Counted from the first letter of the stretch, positions 19,027 to 28,142 are shown. The stretch: DNA of 64,000 nucleotides from Sutcliffiella horikoshii (GCF_020524325.1 NZ_JAIVKY010000007.1:1-64000); one strand, 5' to 3'. The notes: generated from the sequence alone by a model not told the origin. Program-made: numbers and translations.

Positions 19027-19620
19027 ATGAAAAAATTATCTAAAGGGGCATTCGCCATGGTGCTAGCGGGTGCTGTTACGTTTTCTGTCACTAATGCCCT
19101 ATTAGCTGAATACATAGCAGGAGATCATGCTTTAAACATATTAGGGAACCAAGTAAAAGCGGATGTAACTAGTGAAAAAACAGAGAAAAAACAACCTCCG
19201 GCAACGAAAGGAAAAGAAGAGCAAAACAAGGAAAAGCCTGCCGATACTACTGCTGCTCCCCAACCGGCTTCAGATAATAATGTGGCCGTAGTAGCCACTC
19301 AAAAAGAAACAAAAAAAACCACGGTGGAAGTTGCGGAAAAACCCGCTAAAAAGGATGTAACTACTAGCACTTCCGATTCAGCTGGGACAAGTACGAAAGC
19401 TCCAACGACGCCTCCACCTGTACCAGCTAAACCCCCTGTACCAGCTAAACCAGCCGAACCAGCTAAACCGGTTGAAACGACGAAACCCAAGACGCCAGGC
19501 AATAGTCAAAACAATGCAACCAAACCGATAACCAACAATGGGCAAGACGTTTCACAAGCTGCAAAAGAAAAGGCTGAGAGACGTCAGGAGGATAAAGAAA
19601 GTAAAGGAAAGGGACAATAG
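19027..19620 (+). CDS. Exported Pro/Lys/Thr-rich low-complexity protein
   Basis: A 197-residue protein with an N-terminal signal peptide (about 1-28, MKKLSKGAFAMVLAGAVTF...). The remainder is disordered and rich in Lys, Pro, Thr and Ala, including a PAKP repeat (VPAKPPVPAKPAEPAKPVE near 136-154) and a charged C-terminus. No LPxTG anchor and no enzymatic domain are seen. It resembles wall-spanning or matrix linker proteins only in composition. The start follows GAGGGG by 7 bases. I do not recognise a family. Confidence 0.75.
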   Translation: MKKLSKGAFAMVLAGAVTFSVTNALLAEYIAGDHALNILGNQVKADVTSEKTEKKQPPATKGKEEQNKEKPADTTAAPQPASDNNVAVVATQKETKKTTVEVAEKPAKKDVTTSTSDSAGTSTKAPTTPPPVPAKPPVPAKPAEPAKPVETTKPKTPGNSQNNATKPITNNGQDVSQAAKEKAERRQEDKESKGKGQ

Positions 19621-19631
19621 TGCTGTCAACG

Positions 19632-19663
19632 AGGGTCACCAAAACAAAAGGTGATCTTTTTTT
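19632..19663 (+). terminator. Terminator after the Pro/Lys-rich protein gene
   Basis: GGTCACC (19634-19640) pairs with GGTGATC (19650-19656) around an A-rich loop and is followed by seven T. Confidence 0.75.
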
Positions 19664-19670
19664 ATAGATA

Positions 19671-19706
19671 AAAAAACAGGTTTTCCCAAAAAGAGAAAGA
19701 CCTGTT
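19671..19706 (-). terminator. Terminator of the minus-strand fusion gene
   Basis: On the minus strand ACAGGTCTTTC and GAAAACCTGT form a stem (one bulge) followed by a T-rich run. It lies 12 bases beyond the stop at 19718. Confidence 0.7.
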
Positions 19707-19717
19707 CAAAGGTGCGA

Positions 19718-22700
19718 TTATTTAGTTTCCTCTACCTTCACAATAGAGGTTTCTTTCGTTACATTTCCTTTTCGTTTTAGTTTATTCCAGCCCACTGTTC
19801 CACCTTTTATAGCAGAGAGAATGGATTTTATGACTACATAAGTCATAAGCTGTTTATACAAAATTCGTTGTATAAACAATGATGTAAGTGGTCTAGGACT
19901 TTCTTTCTCTAATCGGAACGCATATAGAGCAGCAAAGAAATCCATTAAATAGAAAAGAATAAATCCGATGGCTGCTTTTTCAGCGTGGGGGGTGAAAAGT
20001 GCCATGATAAGTAAAACATCTGCAATAGGTGATATGATTTGATAAAAATATTGGAATAGCCACATGTTAGGAAGAGCGACATATCCCAATGAGTTATTTT
20101 TTTTATCGAACAAAGCCCCACGGTGTTTCCATAAACATTGTAGGGTACCATAAACCCATCGGTACCGTTGTTTTGCCAAACTTTTAATATCTTCCGGTAC
20201 TTCTGTAAAGGCATAAGCCTTTTCTTCAAATTCGACCTTCTTCCCATTACGTAGAAGAGAAAGCGTGATATCGGTATCTTCAGCAAGTGTATCTTCTTTA
20301 AAATATCCTGCTTCTTCGACTGCTTTCTTTCTCCATGCACCAATTGCACCAGGTACAACTGTAATGCAATTGAGAGTTGCAAAAGCCCTTCTCTCTAGGT
20401 TGAAGCCTGTCACATATTCAATATGCTGCCAGTTTGTAAGGAGGTTCCCCTTATTGCCGACTTTGACATTACCTGAAACTGCTGCAACATTTTCATTTTT
20501 AAAATGGTTAACCAATAAGGAAATAGCATTTTCAGCTATCAGTGTATCAGCATCAAGAGAAACGATAATTTCTCCTTTGGCTTCTTTAATACCGAGATTG
20601 ACAGCGGAAGATTTCCCCCCATTCCTTTTCTTGATCAGCCGGACGAGCGGGTGATTTGAATATGAATCATGAACCACAACCGCAGTATTATCCTTAGACC
20701 CATCGTCGACAATGAGTATCTCAAAAGCAGGGTAATCACTTGATAAAATAGAGTTCACTGTTTTGCCTATTACTTTTTCCTCGTTATAGGCAGCAATAAC
20801 AACACTCACAAAAGGTGTGAACTCCGGGTCTACCTGGGTCTCTTTGCCCTGTTTTACCTGTTTTCTGGAAAGGTAAACTAATACAATCAACCGCAAGACA
20901 CCTAAAAGGATAGCTGAGTAAAAAAGAAAAGTTAATCCAAAGGTCCAGCCTTGAATAACCTTAAATACAGCTTGGACATAGACTAGGTAAGGGCTGTCCG
21001 GATCAGCAGGAGGCATAATTTCACTATCACTTTTTCCAATTAGACCACCGGTGGTTGTAAAGGTGTATCCTCTATTTTTTAGTTCTTCAATGAGAGTCGG
21101 CAGGGCTTCCACAGTGATGGACCGATCACCGCCTGCATCGTGAAGCAAAATGACATTTCCTTCTTTCAGCTGTTTCAATGTTTGATTCACAAGTTCTTCT
21201 TCCGATGTATTATACCAATCGCCAGAGTCAATTGTTTCACCTACCATGGTATAGCCCATATCCTGTGCCGTCATTATTGGCAACTGCTCGTTTCTTGAAC
21301 TTAGTATCGTATCCGATATATATGGAGGCCGGAAGAGGGTCATCGAATGTCCTGTTATTCCTTGAACTAAACGCTGAGTTGCATTTAATTCCATTCTTAA
21401 ACGAGAAGGTGTAATGGTTGTAACATCAGGGTGAGTAAAAGTATGATTACCGATTTCATGTCCCTCATCATACATTCTTTTTACTAGCTGAGGATGCATC
21501 ATTGCATTCTTCCCTAATATAAAGAAGGTTCCTTTGACGTTATACTCTTCCAAAATGTCCAATATTTCAGTTGTATATGCTGGATCTGGACCGTCGTCAA
21601 AGGAAAGAACCACTTCTTTCTTTTTAGATTTTCCGTATCGGGTCACCTCAATGGATTGTGGTAATTGGACATAGATTTCAGCTTGTATCATCCCGTTGGA
21701 ATCCAATTGAATCGTTCTTTTACCTTCTTCAGGTTTAGATGTAACTTTTAGAATATCGCCTTCTCCTGTATGGAGATCTGGATTAGAAATTTCAAAAGTG
21801 CTCAGGGCCTTTTGCGGATTAAGGATTTCCTTTGGTGCATTCAAATAATTCCAGATTGAGGGATCTTCTGAACCAAGGCGCCAAAGTGCTATTCCCTTTG
21901 CTCCGCTATCGCTCGCGAGATTCATTTGATTAAATAATGTAGCAGCGTCCAAAAACCAAACAGTATGATCTTTCCCTTTTCGTTTGTAACGTAAATAAGG
22001 ATTGCCAGCTTCCTTACTCCAATTGATTGTAAGGTCCGTATCCCTGCCTAATTTCATGATATCCTCGAATGTCATCTCTGTTGCTGGCTTATTCGAGTTT
22101 TCTTCCCAGTCATAACCGTAAGTCCCTAAGCCGGCAATCATTTTTTCAGAAGGAATATCCGGTTGATTCAAGTTTTCCTTAACCCAATCTGTTTGGGCCA
22201 CAGGGCCAGATTGGCTCATCGCGTAATGCTGGTCGTAGAGCATGACGATCACACGATCAGCGCTTTTTGCTAGAGAGGCGTAATCATAGCTACTGTCATT
22301 CGGCGGGACGTCCAATGTGACCATAAGACCATGAGGGTGGAATGCTTTATAGACCTTATCCATGAATTGAGTGAAACGGTCTTTGTCCTTTGAATTGATA
22401 TTTTCAAAGTCAATATTAATTCCGTCGAAGCCGTTTTTTTTGACATATTCCAGCATTTCTTTAATGAAACGTTCCTCCGTACCAGGAGTAGTGAATAATC
22501 GGTGGAGCACCTTGTCATTCCAATTATTGTCTATAAAATTATTTACTAATGGCAGAATTTTAATATTATGTCTTTTTGCTTCTCTAACAATTATATGGTC
22601 CGTATCGGATTTCAGGGTAAGGTCAGGCGTAATTTGCAGCCACTCCGGGACCAGTGTTGTAATGGAATCTTTATTCTTTCTGAAAGAAGCTTTGCTGTTT

Positions 22701-23413
22701 TCGTCCCAATTGACATAAAACCCATACACTTCTTGTTCTTTCGAAATTTGTGCTTTGTTTAACCCAGTGTTTTTCGTAGAAAGATTTGTGTTTTGTATCA
22801 GTGAAGCAAGCTCTTTTTCACTGAAGGGCTTATTAATCGGCTCTATGTCGCTAGTTGCTTCGCTTTTATTCAATTGTAGCTCAGGAAACGTTGAATTCGT
22901 ATTTAGGCTTTCTATAAAAAAGGTGGATACTACAACAATTAATATAGTGAAACCGACGCTCATTCTTATAAAAATTTTCCAGCGACTTTTGGCAGGATCA
23001 AGAAAAACAGAATCTGGGTTTAGCTCCTTTTCTTTCAATCCTAAGTTGTAAAACCAGTGAAAGAAGAAATAGCAGACAAGCCCAACAAATCCTCCAAAGA
23101 CTCCTGCTACAAGGGATTGGGAAGTCAATATTTTATTTTTCAGCATGGAAACGAACCAATAATCTTCCAATGAACCAAAATCCGTTAAAGGTAAATCGGA
23201 TACATTAGGAATAAAAACGGTAATCAACGTTCCGAGGAATAGGGCGATGATATTAAGACGGAACAAGAGTGAAAAAGCAAGCAATAATGGAATTCTTATA
23301 CTATCTAAAGGTAGAAATGCCAGAAAAAAACCAAGTGTACTCGCTACCGCTCCGGCATTCCCACGGACAGGTGCGAACAATGATCTGACAATCCACCAAA
23401 AAACACGATTCAC
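19718..23413 (-). CDS. GH18-like hydrolase / NodB deacetylase / GT2 glycosyltransferase fusion
   Basis: A 1231-residue membrane protein joining three carbohydrate modules. The N-terminus (about 1-130) has three hydrophobic segments, possibly DUF2062-like, then TM about 150-168. A GH18-type domain (about 215-545) has DGINIDFENI near 328-337, with the catalytic Glu present. A NodB deacetylase domain (about 595-790) shows FDDGPD near 604 and HTFTH near 655. After a TM segment (about 815-840) comes a processive GT2 domain (about 860-1100) with VVIAAYNEE, DAD, EDTDITL and QRYRW, then C-terminal helices. This resembles PgaB plus PgaC in one chain, so polymer synthesis with on-site deacetylation or trimming is inferred. 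The start is GTG with AGGGGG 7 bases upstream. Confidence 0.88.
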   Translation of the reverse strand: MNRVFWWIVRSLFAPVRGNAGAVASTLGFFLAFLPLDSIRIPLLLAFSLLFRLNIIALFLGTLITVFIPNVSDLPLTDFGSLEDYWFVSMLKNKILTSQSLVAGVFGGFVGLVCYFFFHWFYNLGLKEKELNPDSVFLDPAKSRWKIFIRMSVGFTILIVVVSTFFIESLNTNSTFPELQLNKSEATSDIEPINKPFSEKELASLIQNTNLSTKNTGLNKAQISKEQEVYGFYVNWDENSKASFRKNKDSITTLVPEWLQITPDLTLKSDTDHIIVREAKRHNIKILPLVNNFIDNNWNDKVLHRLFTTPGTEERFIKEMLEYVKKNGFDGINIDFENINSKDKDRFTQFMDKVYKAFHPHGLMVTLDVPPNDSSYDYASLAKSADRVIVMLYDQHYAMSQSGPVAQTDWVKENLNQPDIPSEKMIAGLGTYGYDWEENSNKPATEMTFEDIMKLGRDTDLTINWSKEAGNPYLRYKRKGKDHTVWFLDAATLFNQMNLASDSGAKGIALWRLGSEDPSIWNYLNAPKEILNPQKALSTFEISNPDLHTGEGDILKVTSKPEEGKRTIQLDSNGMIQAEIYVQLPQSIEVTRYGKSKKKEVVLSFDDGPDPAYTTEILDILEEYNVKGTFFILGKNAMMHPQLVKRMYDEGHEIGNHTFTHPDVTTITPSRLRMELNATQRLVQGITGHSMTLFRPPYISDTILSSRNEQLPIMTAQDMGYTMVGETIDSGDWYNTSEEELVNQTLKQLKEGNVILLHDAGGDRSITVEALPTLIEELKNRGYTFTTTGGLIGKSDSEIMPPADPDSPYLVYVQAVFKVIQGWTFGLTFLFYSAILLGVLRLIVLVYLSRKQVKQGKETQVDPEFTPFVSVVIAAYNEEKVIGKTVNSILSSDYPAFEILIVDDGSKDNTAVVVHDSYSNHPLVRLIKKRNGGKSSAVNLGIKEAKGEIIVSLDADTLIAENAISLLVNHFKNENVAAVSGNVKVGNKGNLLTNWQHIEYVTGFNLERRAFATLNCITVVPGAIGAWRKKAVEEAGYFKEDTLAEDTDITLSLLRNGKKVEFEEKAYAFTEVPEDIKSLAKQRYRWVYGTLQCLWKHRGALFDKKNNSLGYVALPNMWLFQYFYQIISPIADVLLIMALFTPHAEKAAIGFILFYLMDFFAALYAFRLEKESPRPLTSLFIQRILYKQLMTYVVIKSILSAIKGGTVGWNKLKRKGNVTKETSIVKVEETK

Positions 23414-23627
23414 TAAGACTCCCCCTCTAGATGTAGTGTCAAAAATATTTATATATTATAGAAGAATTATTTTATAGTTATAAAAAATAAGCAGATTTTT
23501 TCTCTTAGAAAAAATGACTAACAAAATAAATTTAGGTAAGTCTACCAAGATTCTGGGGGTAAGTTTAAAAAGTTTTCCACCACATGATTTAGTACGTGTC
23601 CCTAAATGCTTGCTTCTTAAAAATGAA

Positions 23628-23670
23628 CAGGGACGGTTATCTGCTGCAAAGAGTAGCAAAACCGTCCCTG
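23628..23670 (-). terminator. Hairpin downstream of the 117-residue ORF
   Basis: CAGGGACGGTT (23628-23638) and AACCGTCCCTG (23660-23670) are perfect inverse repeats of 11 bp. In the minus direction TTCATTTTT follows, so it can serve as terminator for the gene ending at 23693. The rest of 23414-23692 holds no gene. Confidence 0.6.
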
Positions 23671-23692
23671 TGTGTCTAAACTTTAGTGTAAA

Positions 23693-24046
23693 TCATCGAT
23701 CACAAGTAACAACAACGAATTCGCCTGTTCTCATTGAAATCATTTGAGCTGGCGGGCCGCTTACTCTTGTTTCACAGTAGACATCAAGTGTGGTTAGGCC
23801 GCAAAAAATTCTAACATACTGGTTTCCTCTTAAGTTGACGTCTGGTAATCTTCTCGTCGGCGCTCCAAAAATAGGCAAACAAAACACGACACCAATCTCT
23901 CCTGGTCTTAAAATTTCTTCACTTGCTAGGGATGTTCTACTTCTGCCTTCTGCATCGACGATGGTAATTAAATGTGTGCCGATGTGAGGGATATTGCAGA
24001 TATTCCCCAAGCCATGTCTGATAGACTTTAGGATACTTTCCTCCAT
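23693..24046 (-). CDS. Hypothetical protein, 117 residues
   Basis: A small protein with five cysteines spread along it and a beta-rich, moderately hydrophobic pattern (e.g. GEIGVVFCLPIFGAPTRR). There is no signal peptide, membrane helix or recognised motif. The ATG has AAGGGTG 7 bases upstream. It lies apart from the neighbouring operon by about 250 bases and ends near a strong hairpin. The regular beta pattern recalls self-assembling surface or spore proteins, but this is only an impression. I do not recognise the family. Confidence 0.6.
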   Translation of the reverse strand: MEESILKSIRHGLGNICNIPHIGTHLITIVDAEGRSRTSLASEEILRPGEIGVVFCLPIFGAPTRRLPDVNLRGNQYVRIFCGLTTLDVYCETRVSGPPAQMISMRTGEFVVVTCDR

Positions 24047-24193
24047 TTTTTAACACCCTTTATTTTCATAGATTCATAGATATCATATTCAGTTTGATAG
24101 AATCTGACAGGGCGTGTAGATCTTTTTTAAAAAATGGCCGGTGGTGTACTGCTACCAAACAGAGAACCCATGATATTGATACATATAAGATTA

Positions 24194-24220
24194 AAGCAGA
24201 GGAATGATTATCCTCTGCTC
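24194..24220 (-). terminator. Hairpin at the end of the Ycf46/DUF1257 operon
   Basis: AGCAGAGGA (24195-24203) and TCCTCTGCT (24211-24219) form a perfect 9-bp stem about 75 bases past the last stop. The T run on the minus side is poor, so efficiency is uncertain. Confidence 0.5.
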
Positions 24221-24292
24221 ATCTAATGTATAAATTATAGTTTAGTTCTTCATGTGTAACTTACCCAACATCTTGCAAGGGAACTACTTTAA

Positions 24293-24913
24293 TTAAGAAG
24301 GTTTATGTTTCATGAATTCGTTTTGCTTAAAAAGCTCGTTTAAAGTTTTCTGAGTAGCCATGCCATTAACGGACACCGTCCCATCAGGGTAAAGTCTAAT
24401 TTCCATTTTGTTAGGAATGGAGGTGAGTTGGTCTTTTAGGTGCTGGTAAGCGTTTGTAAGAAAATGATATCGTTGGTTGGAAGAGCCAACCCAAGGCCTG
24501 CTTAAATCAAGGTTGTCTTTTTCAAAAGGTCCGTCAATTAATAGATCTGTAGCTTCTATAAGCTGTCTAGCATCCGTTCTCATTGCCAGGTCTTCAAGGT
24601 GGTAGCCGGAAAACGTCATTACCGTAAGATCGAGTTCCTTTACTCTTGCTGCCAGTGTTCCTAGGGCTTTGGCTTGGTCAAATGGCTCTCCACCTAGAAA
24701 AGTCACACCCTCTATGTTGTTGGCTTCTTTACTATTTGAGATTTCATGAAGCAGGGTATCAACGGAAACTATTTTTCCATTCTCCTTATTCCATGTCCAC
24801 GGGATTCCGCAGCCTTCACAGCGAATCGAGCATCCCTGTACCCATAGGCAGAAACGCTTTCCTGGACCTTCAACGGTTGTATGTGGGAGGTAACGATGGA
24901 TGTATAATTCCAT
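24293..24913 (-). CDS. Radical-SAM activase-like protein (4Fe-4S)
   Basis: A 206-residue protein like the NrdG/PflA activating enzymes. The cluster motif is C28-x3-C32-x2-C35 (GCSIRCEGC), followed by FLGGEPFDQA, the usual SAM-contacting GGEP segment. C-terminal to the small radical-SAM core it has about 50 residues unlike NrdG. No ribonucleotide reductase or glycyl-radical enzyme lies nearby, so a partner in ribonucleotide reduction is unlikely; the neighbours suggest it modifies something within this operon's pathway. Its ATG shares one base with the stop of the upstream gene (TAATG), which indicates coupling. It is the last gene of the five-gene operon. Confidence 0.8.
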   Translation of the reverse strand: MELYIHRYLPHTTVEGPGKRFCLWVQGCSIRCEGCGIPWTWNKENGKIVSVDTLLHEISNSKEANNIEGVTFLGGEPFDQAKALGTLAARVKELDLTVMTFSGYHLEDLAMRTDARQLIEATDLLIDGPFEKDNLDLSRPWVGSSNQRYHFLTNAYQHLKDQLTSIPNKMEIRLYPDGTVSVNGMATQKTLNELFKQNEFMKHKPS

Positions 24914-25614
24914 TAATAATCGATGACCCTTCCTTGTGTCTTTGGCTGCTCAGGACTAGAAACAGATTGATTCTCCATATCGAAAGTAATCCTATTTTCA
25001 AGCTTCATCCGTACATGTGGTTTGATTTGGAGCTTATCGATAAAGTGGTCAAGAGATTGGAAACCGCCAGCTTCGTTGCGAGCAGCCACGACTTTTTGGG
25101 CAAAGATAGCTCCAATTCCTTGGATGCTTGCAATTTCTTTTTCTGTTGCAGTATTAATGTTTATACGCTCAGTAGAAGCCACATTATGTGAGATGGTTTT
25201 CGTAGGGAATGAAGGAGTTGTTTCTTGAATGCCGTACTCTTTTGAAACCTCGCTGCGAATTCTAGAAAACTCTTTTTCCCTTAGCCCTGAATCTAACCAT
25301 GTCTCTAATCGAATTAGGTACTCCGATCTTGCTTTAATAGCGTGGAAGATTGAAATGACCCACAAGGTTAGTAGAGTAGAATAAATCACATCTTCCATCC
25401 AATGCCCGTCTGGTACACTATCAGGTGCAACCATTGCCCCAATGAATGGAATAGTGTAAATGAAAGCTGCTAGAATCCATTTCCATTGTTTCATGCGAAT
25501 GCCAATATAATAGAATGCAATAAAGTTTGTAAATCCAAATGGCACTAAAGTCCAAAGTATCCAAATAGAATTACCTAACTCCCACTTTCTCCCTTTGTTT
25601 GTTATCGATGCCAT
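24913..25614 (-). CDS. Membrane protein with ComEA-like helix-hairpin-helix domain
   Basis: A 233-residue protein with two or three N-terminal membrane segments (about 15-35, 40-60, 72-90), a charged coiled region (about 95-150) and a C-terminal helix-hairpin-helix pair (about 163-225, NINTATEKEIASIQGIGAI) of the type that binds DNA in ComEA. The combination points to a membrane-tethered nucleic-acid or protein-binding factor; there is no ComEC or ComEB nearby, so competence is not indicated. GGAGAAG lies before the ATG. It starts 2 bases after the DUF2997 stop and overlaps the radical-SAM gene. Confidence 0.78.
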   Translation of the reverse strand: MASITNKGRKWELGNSIWILWTLVPFGFTNFIAFYYIGIRMKQWKWILAAFIYTIPFIGAMVAPDSVPDGHWMEDVIYSTLLTLWVISIFHAIKARSEYLIRLETWLDSGLREKEFSRIRSEVSKEYGIQETTPSFPTKTISHNVASTERININTATEKEIASIQGIGAIFAQKVVAARNEAGGFQSLDHFIDKLQIKPHVRMKLENRITFDMENQSVSSPEQPKTQGRVIDY

Positions 25615-25616
25615 TT

Positions 25617-25829
25617 TTACTTCTCCTTTAACTCTTGTTTACTTTTCATCTCTATGTGGATTTCTGTTTCAAGATATTCTACCGTATAGTTGGAGTCCAC
25701 TGTTTGAGCTTCTAACAGTTCCTCTAGAAGACTTATGTATTCAAGGCATTCATTACCCTTTATACCTAGTGTTTCTGCGTGAATAATACCTTCTTCCGTA
25801 ATTTTAATTTGGATCTTTTTCTGACTCAC
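25617..25829 (-). CDS. DUF2997 protein
   Basis: A 70-residue protein with the DUF2997 pattern: a short beta hairpin (KIQIKITEEGIIHAETLGI), then G-NEC and an acidic helix LEELL. The family is known beside ycf35-type genes, especially in cyanobacteria; its function is unknown. The GTG start has GGAGG 7 bases upstream. It lies between the DUF1257 gene (13 bases) and the helix-hairpin-helix gene (2 bases). Confidence 0.8.
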   Translation of the reverse strand: MSQKKIQIKITEEGIIHAETLGIKGNECLEYISLLEELLEAQTVDSNYTVEYLETEIHIEMKSKQELKEK

Positions 25830-25842
25830 AGTTTTTCCTCCA

Positions 25843-26292
25843 TCAGTTTGATGTGACTTGATAGGTTAGAAGGATAGATCGGTCTTCTTGGACTTGCTCA
25901 GACTCTAGTAAAAGCCCCTTTGACTCTGCCTGCTCCCTTAAACGTTGATATGTTTCCTGTTGAATCAAATATTTGTATTCAGTATGGAGGTTTTCAATGA
26001 ATTCAAGTGCATCTTCCGTACTGACATCCTTATCAAAAACTGCCTCAAATTGACCTTGTTCATTTTTCTGAAATACAATTTTAATTTCACCTATAATTGC
26101 TTCGTAGTTTTCTTGAGTCAACTCTTGTGCATGGCACCCATATTGTTCAATTGCTTTTTGCAGGAGATGCTGCTTTTTCATAACTGTCTTTACGCTATAT
26201 GTTTCTCCTTCTTTCCTATAGTCCGTTATCATCTCACCAATCGAGGTTGCGACTGTAATACCAATAGGAATTAGTAGTAATTCAATGCTCAT
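25843..26292 (-). CDS. DUF1257 (Ycf35-like) protein
   Basis: A 149-residue protein of the DUF1257/Ycf35 family: YSVKTVMKKQHLLQKAIE near 30-47, a central beta region (EIKIVF...FEAVFD), then EFIENLHTEYKYLIQQETYQ and a C-terminal SILLTYQV strand. A hydrophobic N-terminus (IELLLIPIGITVATSIG) could be a membrane anchor, which is not usual for Ycf35. The frame is open to a TTG at 26316, but the ATG at 26292 has AGAAGGAG upstream and is preferred. The family has no known activity; it keeps company with Ycf46 and DUF2997. Confidence 0.8.
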   Translation of the reverse strand: MSIELLLIPIGITVATSIGEMITDYRKEGETYSVKTVMKKQHLLQKAIEQYGCHAQELTQENYEAIIGEIKIVFQKNEQGQFEAVFDKDVSTEDALEFIENLHTEYKYLIQQETYQRLREQAESKGLLLESEQVQEDRSILLTYQVTSN

Positions 26293-26319
26293 TTGGTTCC
26301 GACTCCTTCTATACAAAAA

Positions 26320-27957
26320 TTAAAAGTCAATTGTACGACCACCTCTTGATGAAAGAACACCTGCTTCGCACTCTTCCATATTAGACTTATATTCCCTTCT
26401 ATCCTCGCGTGGAGTTGCAGCTACAGCACGGACATTCGCCCAGTCACGTATACGCTTAATTTGCTCCTGTTGTGTTACTGAAAGAGGAATTAACTGACTA
26501 CAGACTTTTTCAAAATCTTTCATGGTGACACTGCGGTTTTCATAAAAGGCATCAAATAATCCATCGATAACTACCTGTTCAATTTCTGCTCCAACAAATC
26601 CTTCTGTTATTTGGGCCAGGGTATTCAGGTTATAATCAGATATTTGGAATGTTCCCTTTATCTCTTCATTTTGCAACCTTTTATGAAGATGCACTTTAAA
26701 AATTTCTACACGTTCTCTGTGGGTGGGGAGATCAACGAAGAATATCTCATCAAATCTACCTTTGCGAAGCATTTCAGGAGGAAGAGCTGATATGTTATTT
26801 GCAGTCGCAATAACAAAAACCGGCTTTTCTTTTTCCTGCATCCATGTGAGAAAGTGTCCAAATATGCGGGAGGTCGTTCCACTATCCCCATTAGTATTAA
26901 GACCACTAAAGCCCTTTTCAATTTCATCAATCCAAAGTATGGCCGGGGCAATTGCTTCAGCAGTTTGAAGGGCTTTACGCATATTTTCTTCACTACTTCC
27001 AACTAAACCGCTAAAAATTTTACCAATATCCAGCCTTAAAAGGGGAAGTTGCCACATTTCACTGATTGCTTTACTTATTAAGCTTTTTCCACAGCCAGGA
27101 ACTCCTGTCAAAAGAACACCTTTTGGAGCGGGTAGTCCATACTCTCTTGCAGACTCAAGCCATGATTTATCTCTTTTTCTAAGCCATCGCTTCAAATTTT
27201 CAAGCCCCCCGACATCCTCCATCTTCAATTTACTAGGAATAAATTCCAGTATTCCAGTTTTCTTTATAATTTGTTCTTTTTCTTCCAAAATGACCTCCAC
27301 ATCTTTCACTGATAGTTTCCCATCCTCCACCATCGCTCTTGCGAAAGCATTTTCGGCTTCAGCCAGTGTCAGTCCGAGTGCGGCATTTACAAGTACTTCT
27401 CTTCCTTGTTCATCAAGATTCATTTCAATGCGTCCATGCTCTTGGTTTACTAGTATCATTTCATTCAAGCTTTGACGTATTTCTTTAGCAGAAGGCAACT
27501 GAAAGTCCACTATTGTAATGTCCTTTTCTAACTCTACTGGTAACCTTAAGACTGGAGAAATAAATACGACATTCTTGGGATTGGCACTTTGCTTCAGGCT
27601 AGAAATTACATCTCTTAGCTTCCTGATAATTTGAAAGTCTGGTAATCTTCCATCTTCTCCAAAGTAAACATGAAAATCATGGAGCACAAAGATTGCCGGT
27701 TTCTCGTATTTTTCTATATAATCCAAAGCTTGAATGGGTGCTTTTGTATCTTTTTTTGTAATGCCTTCTCCTGTCAAACCGTTTGTTACTGTCCAGGTAA
27801 TCACCTCTCGTGGAGTTTTTATCCACTCGGCATTTGTGGCAATCGACCTTATCATTTCAAGGGCCCGATCCTCTTCCCAAGTTGAAATATATAAAAACGG
27901 AAATCTCGCTCTAAATAGATTCCCCATTAGTATTTTTTTTTCTATTAACGCGTCCAC
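26320..27957 (-). CDS. Ycf46-type AAA ATPase
   Basis: A 545-residue AAA protein. The N-terminal part (about 1-240) resembles a degenerate RecA/AAA-like domain ([10 protein letters not shown] near 90) typical of Ycf46. The AAA module follows with Walker [13 protein letters not shown] (near 285), Walker [13 protein letters not shown] (near 338-349), sensor 1 VIATANN and the arginine-finger segment [12 protein letters not shown] small lid domain is at about 420-510. The LWIDEIEKG form is characteristic of Ycf46. In cyanobacteria and plastids Ycf46 has been linked to carbon uptake; its role in Bacillaceae is unknown. The start is GTG with AGGGGA 7 bases upstream. It is first in the operon; the DUF1257 gene follows after 27 bases. 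Confidence 0.88.
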   Translation of the reverse strand: MDALIEKKILMGNLFRARFPFLYISTWEEDRALEMIRSIATNAEWIKTPREVITWTVTNGLTGEGITKKDTKAPIQALDYIEKYEKPAIFVLHDFHVYFGEDGRLPDFQIIRKLRDVISSLKQSANPKNVVFISPVLRLPVELEKDITIVDFQLPSAKEIRQSLNEMILVNQEHGRIEMNLDEQGREVLVNAALGLTLAEAENAFARAMVEDGKLSVKDVEVILEEKEQIIKKTGILEFIPSKLKMEDVGGLENLKRWLRKRDKSWLESAREYGLPAPKGVLLTGVPGCGKSLISKAISEMWQLPLLRLDIGKIFSGLVGSSEENMRKALQTAEAIAPAILWIDEIEKGFSGLNTNGDSGTTSRIFGHFLTWMQEKEKPVFVIATANNISALPPEMLRKGRFDEIFFVDLPTHRERVEIFKVHLHKRLQNEEIKGTFQISDYNLNTLAQITEGFVGAEIEQVVIDGLFDAFYENRSVTMKDFEKVCSQLIPLSVTQQEQIKRIRDWANVRAVAATPREDRREYKSNMEECEAGVLSSRGGRTIDF

Positions 27958-28142
27958 AAATTCATCCCCTTAATAGGTAGCATGTTTTTACTATCATTGT
28001 ACAACAACTGTGACATAAAGCGACAAATATGAGAAAAAAATCCTCGAGATCGGAAATCTAAGCATAAAGATCAGAGTAGAAAAATTTTGTGCATAAAAAT
28101 TTTTTCCTTAGGGTATTTCCCCATTAAAAAGGGGGGACAGCC

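Noticed and set aside
24293-24913. Anaerobic ribonucleotide reductase activase (NrdG)
   Set aside because: The CxxxCxxC and GGEP motifs fit the wider activase family, but no nrdD is nearby and the operon partners are Ycf46/DUF1257/DUF2997 proteins, so a NrdG label would mislead.
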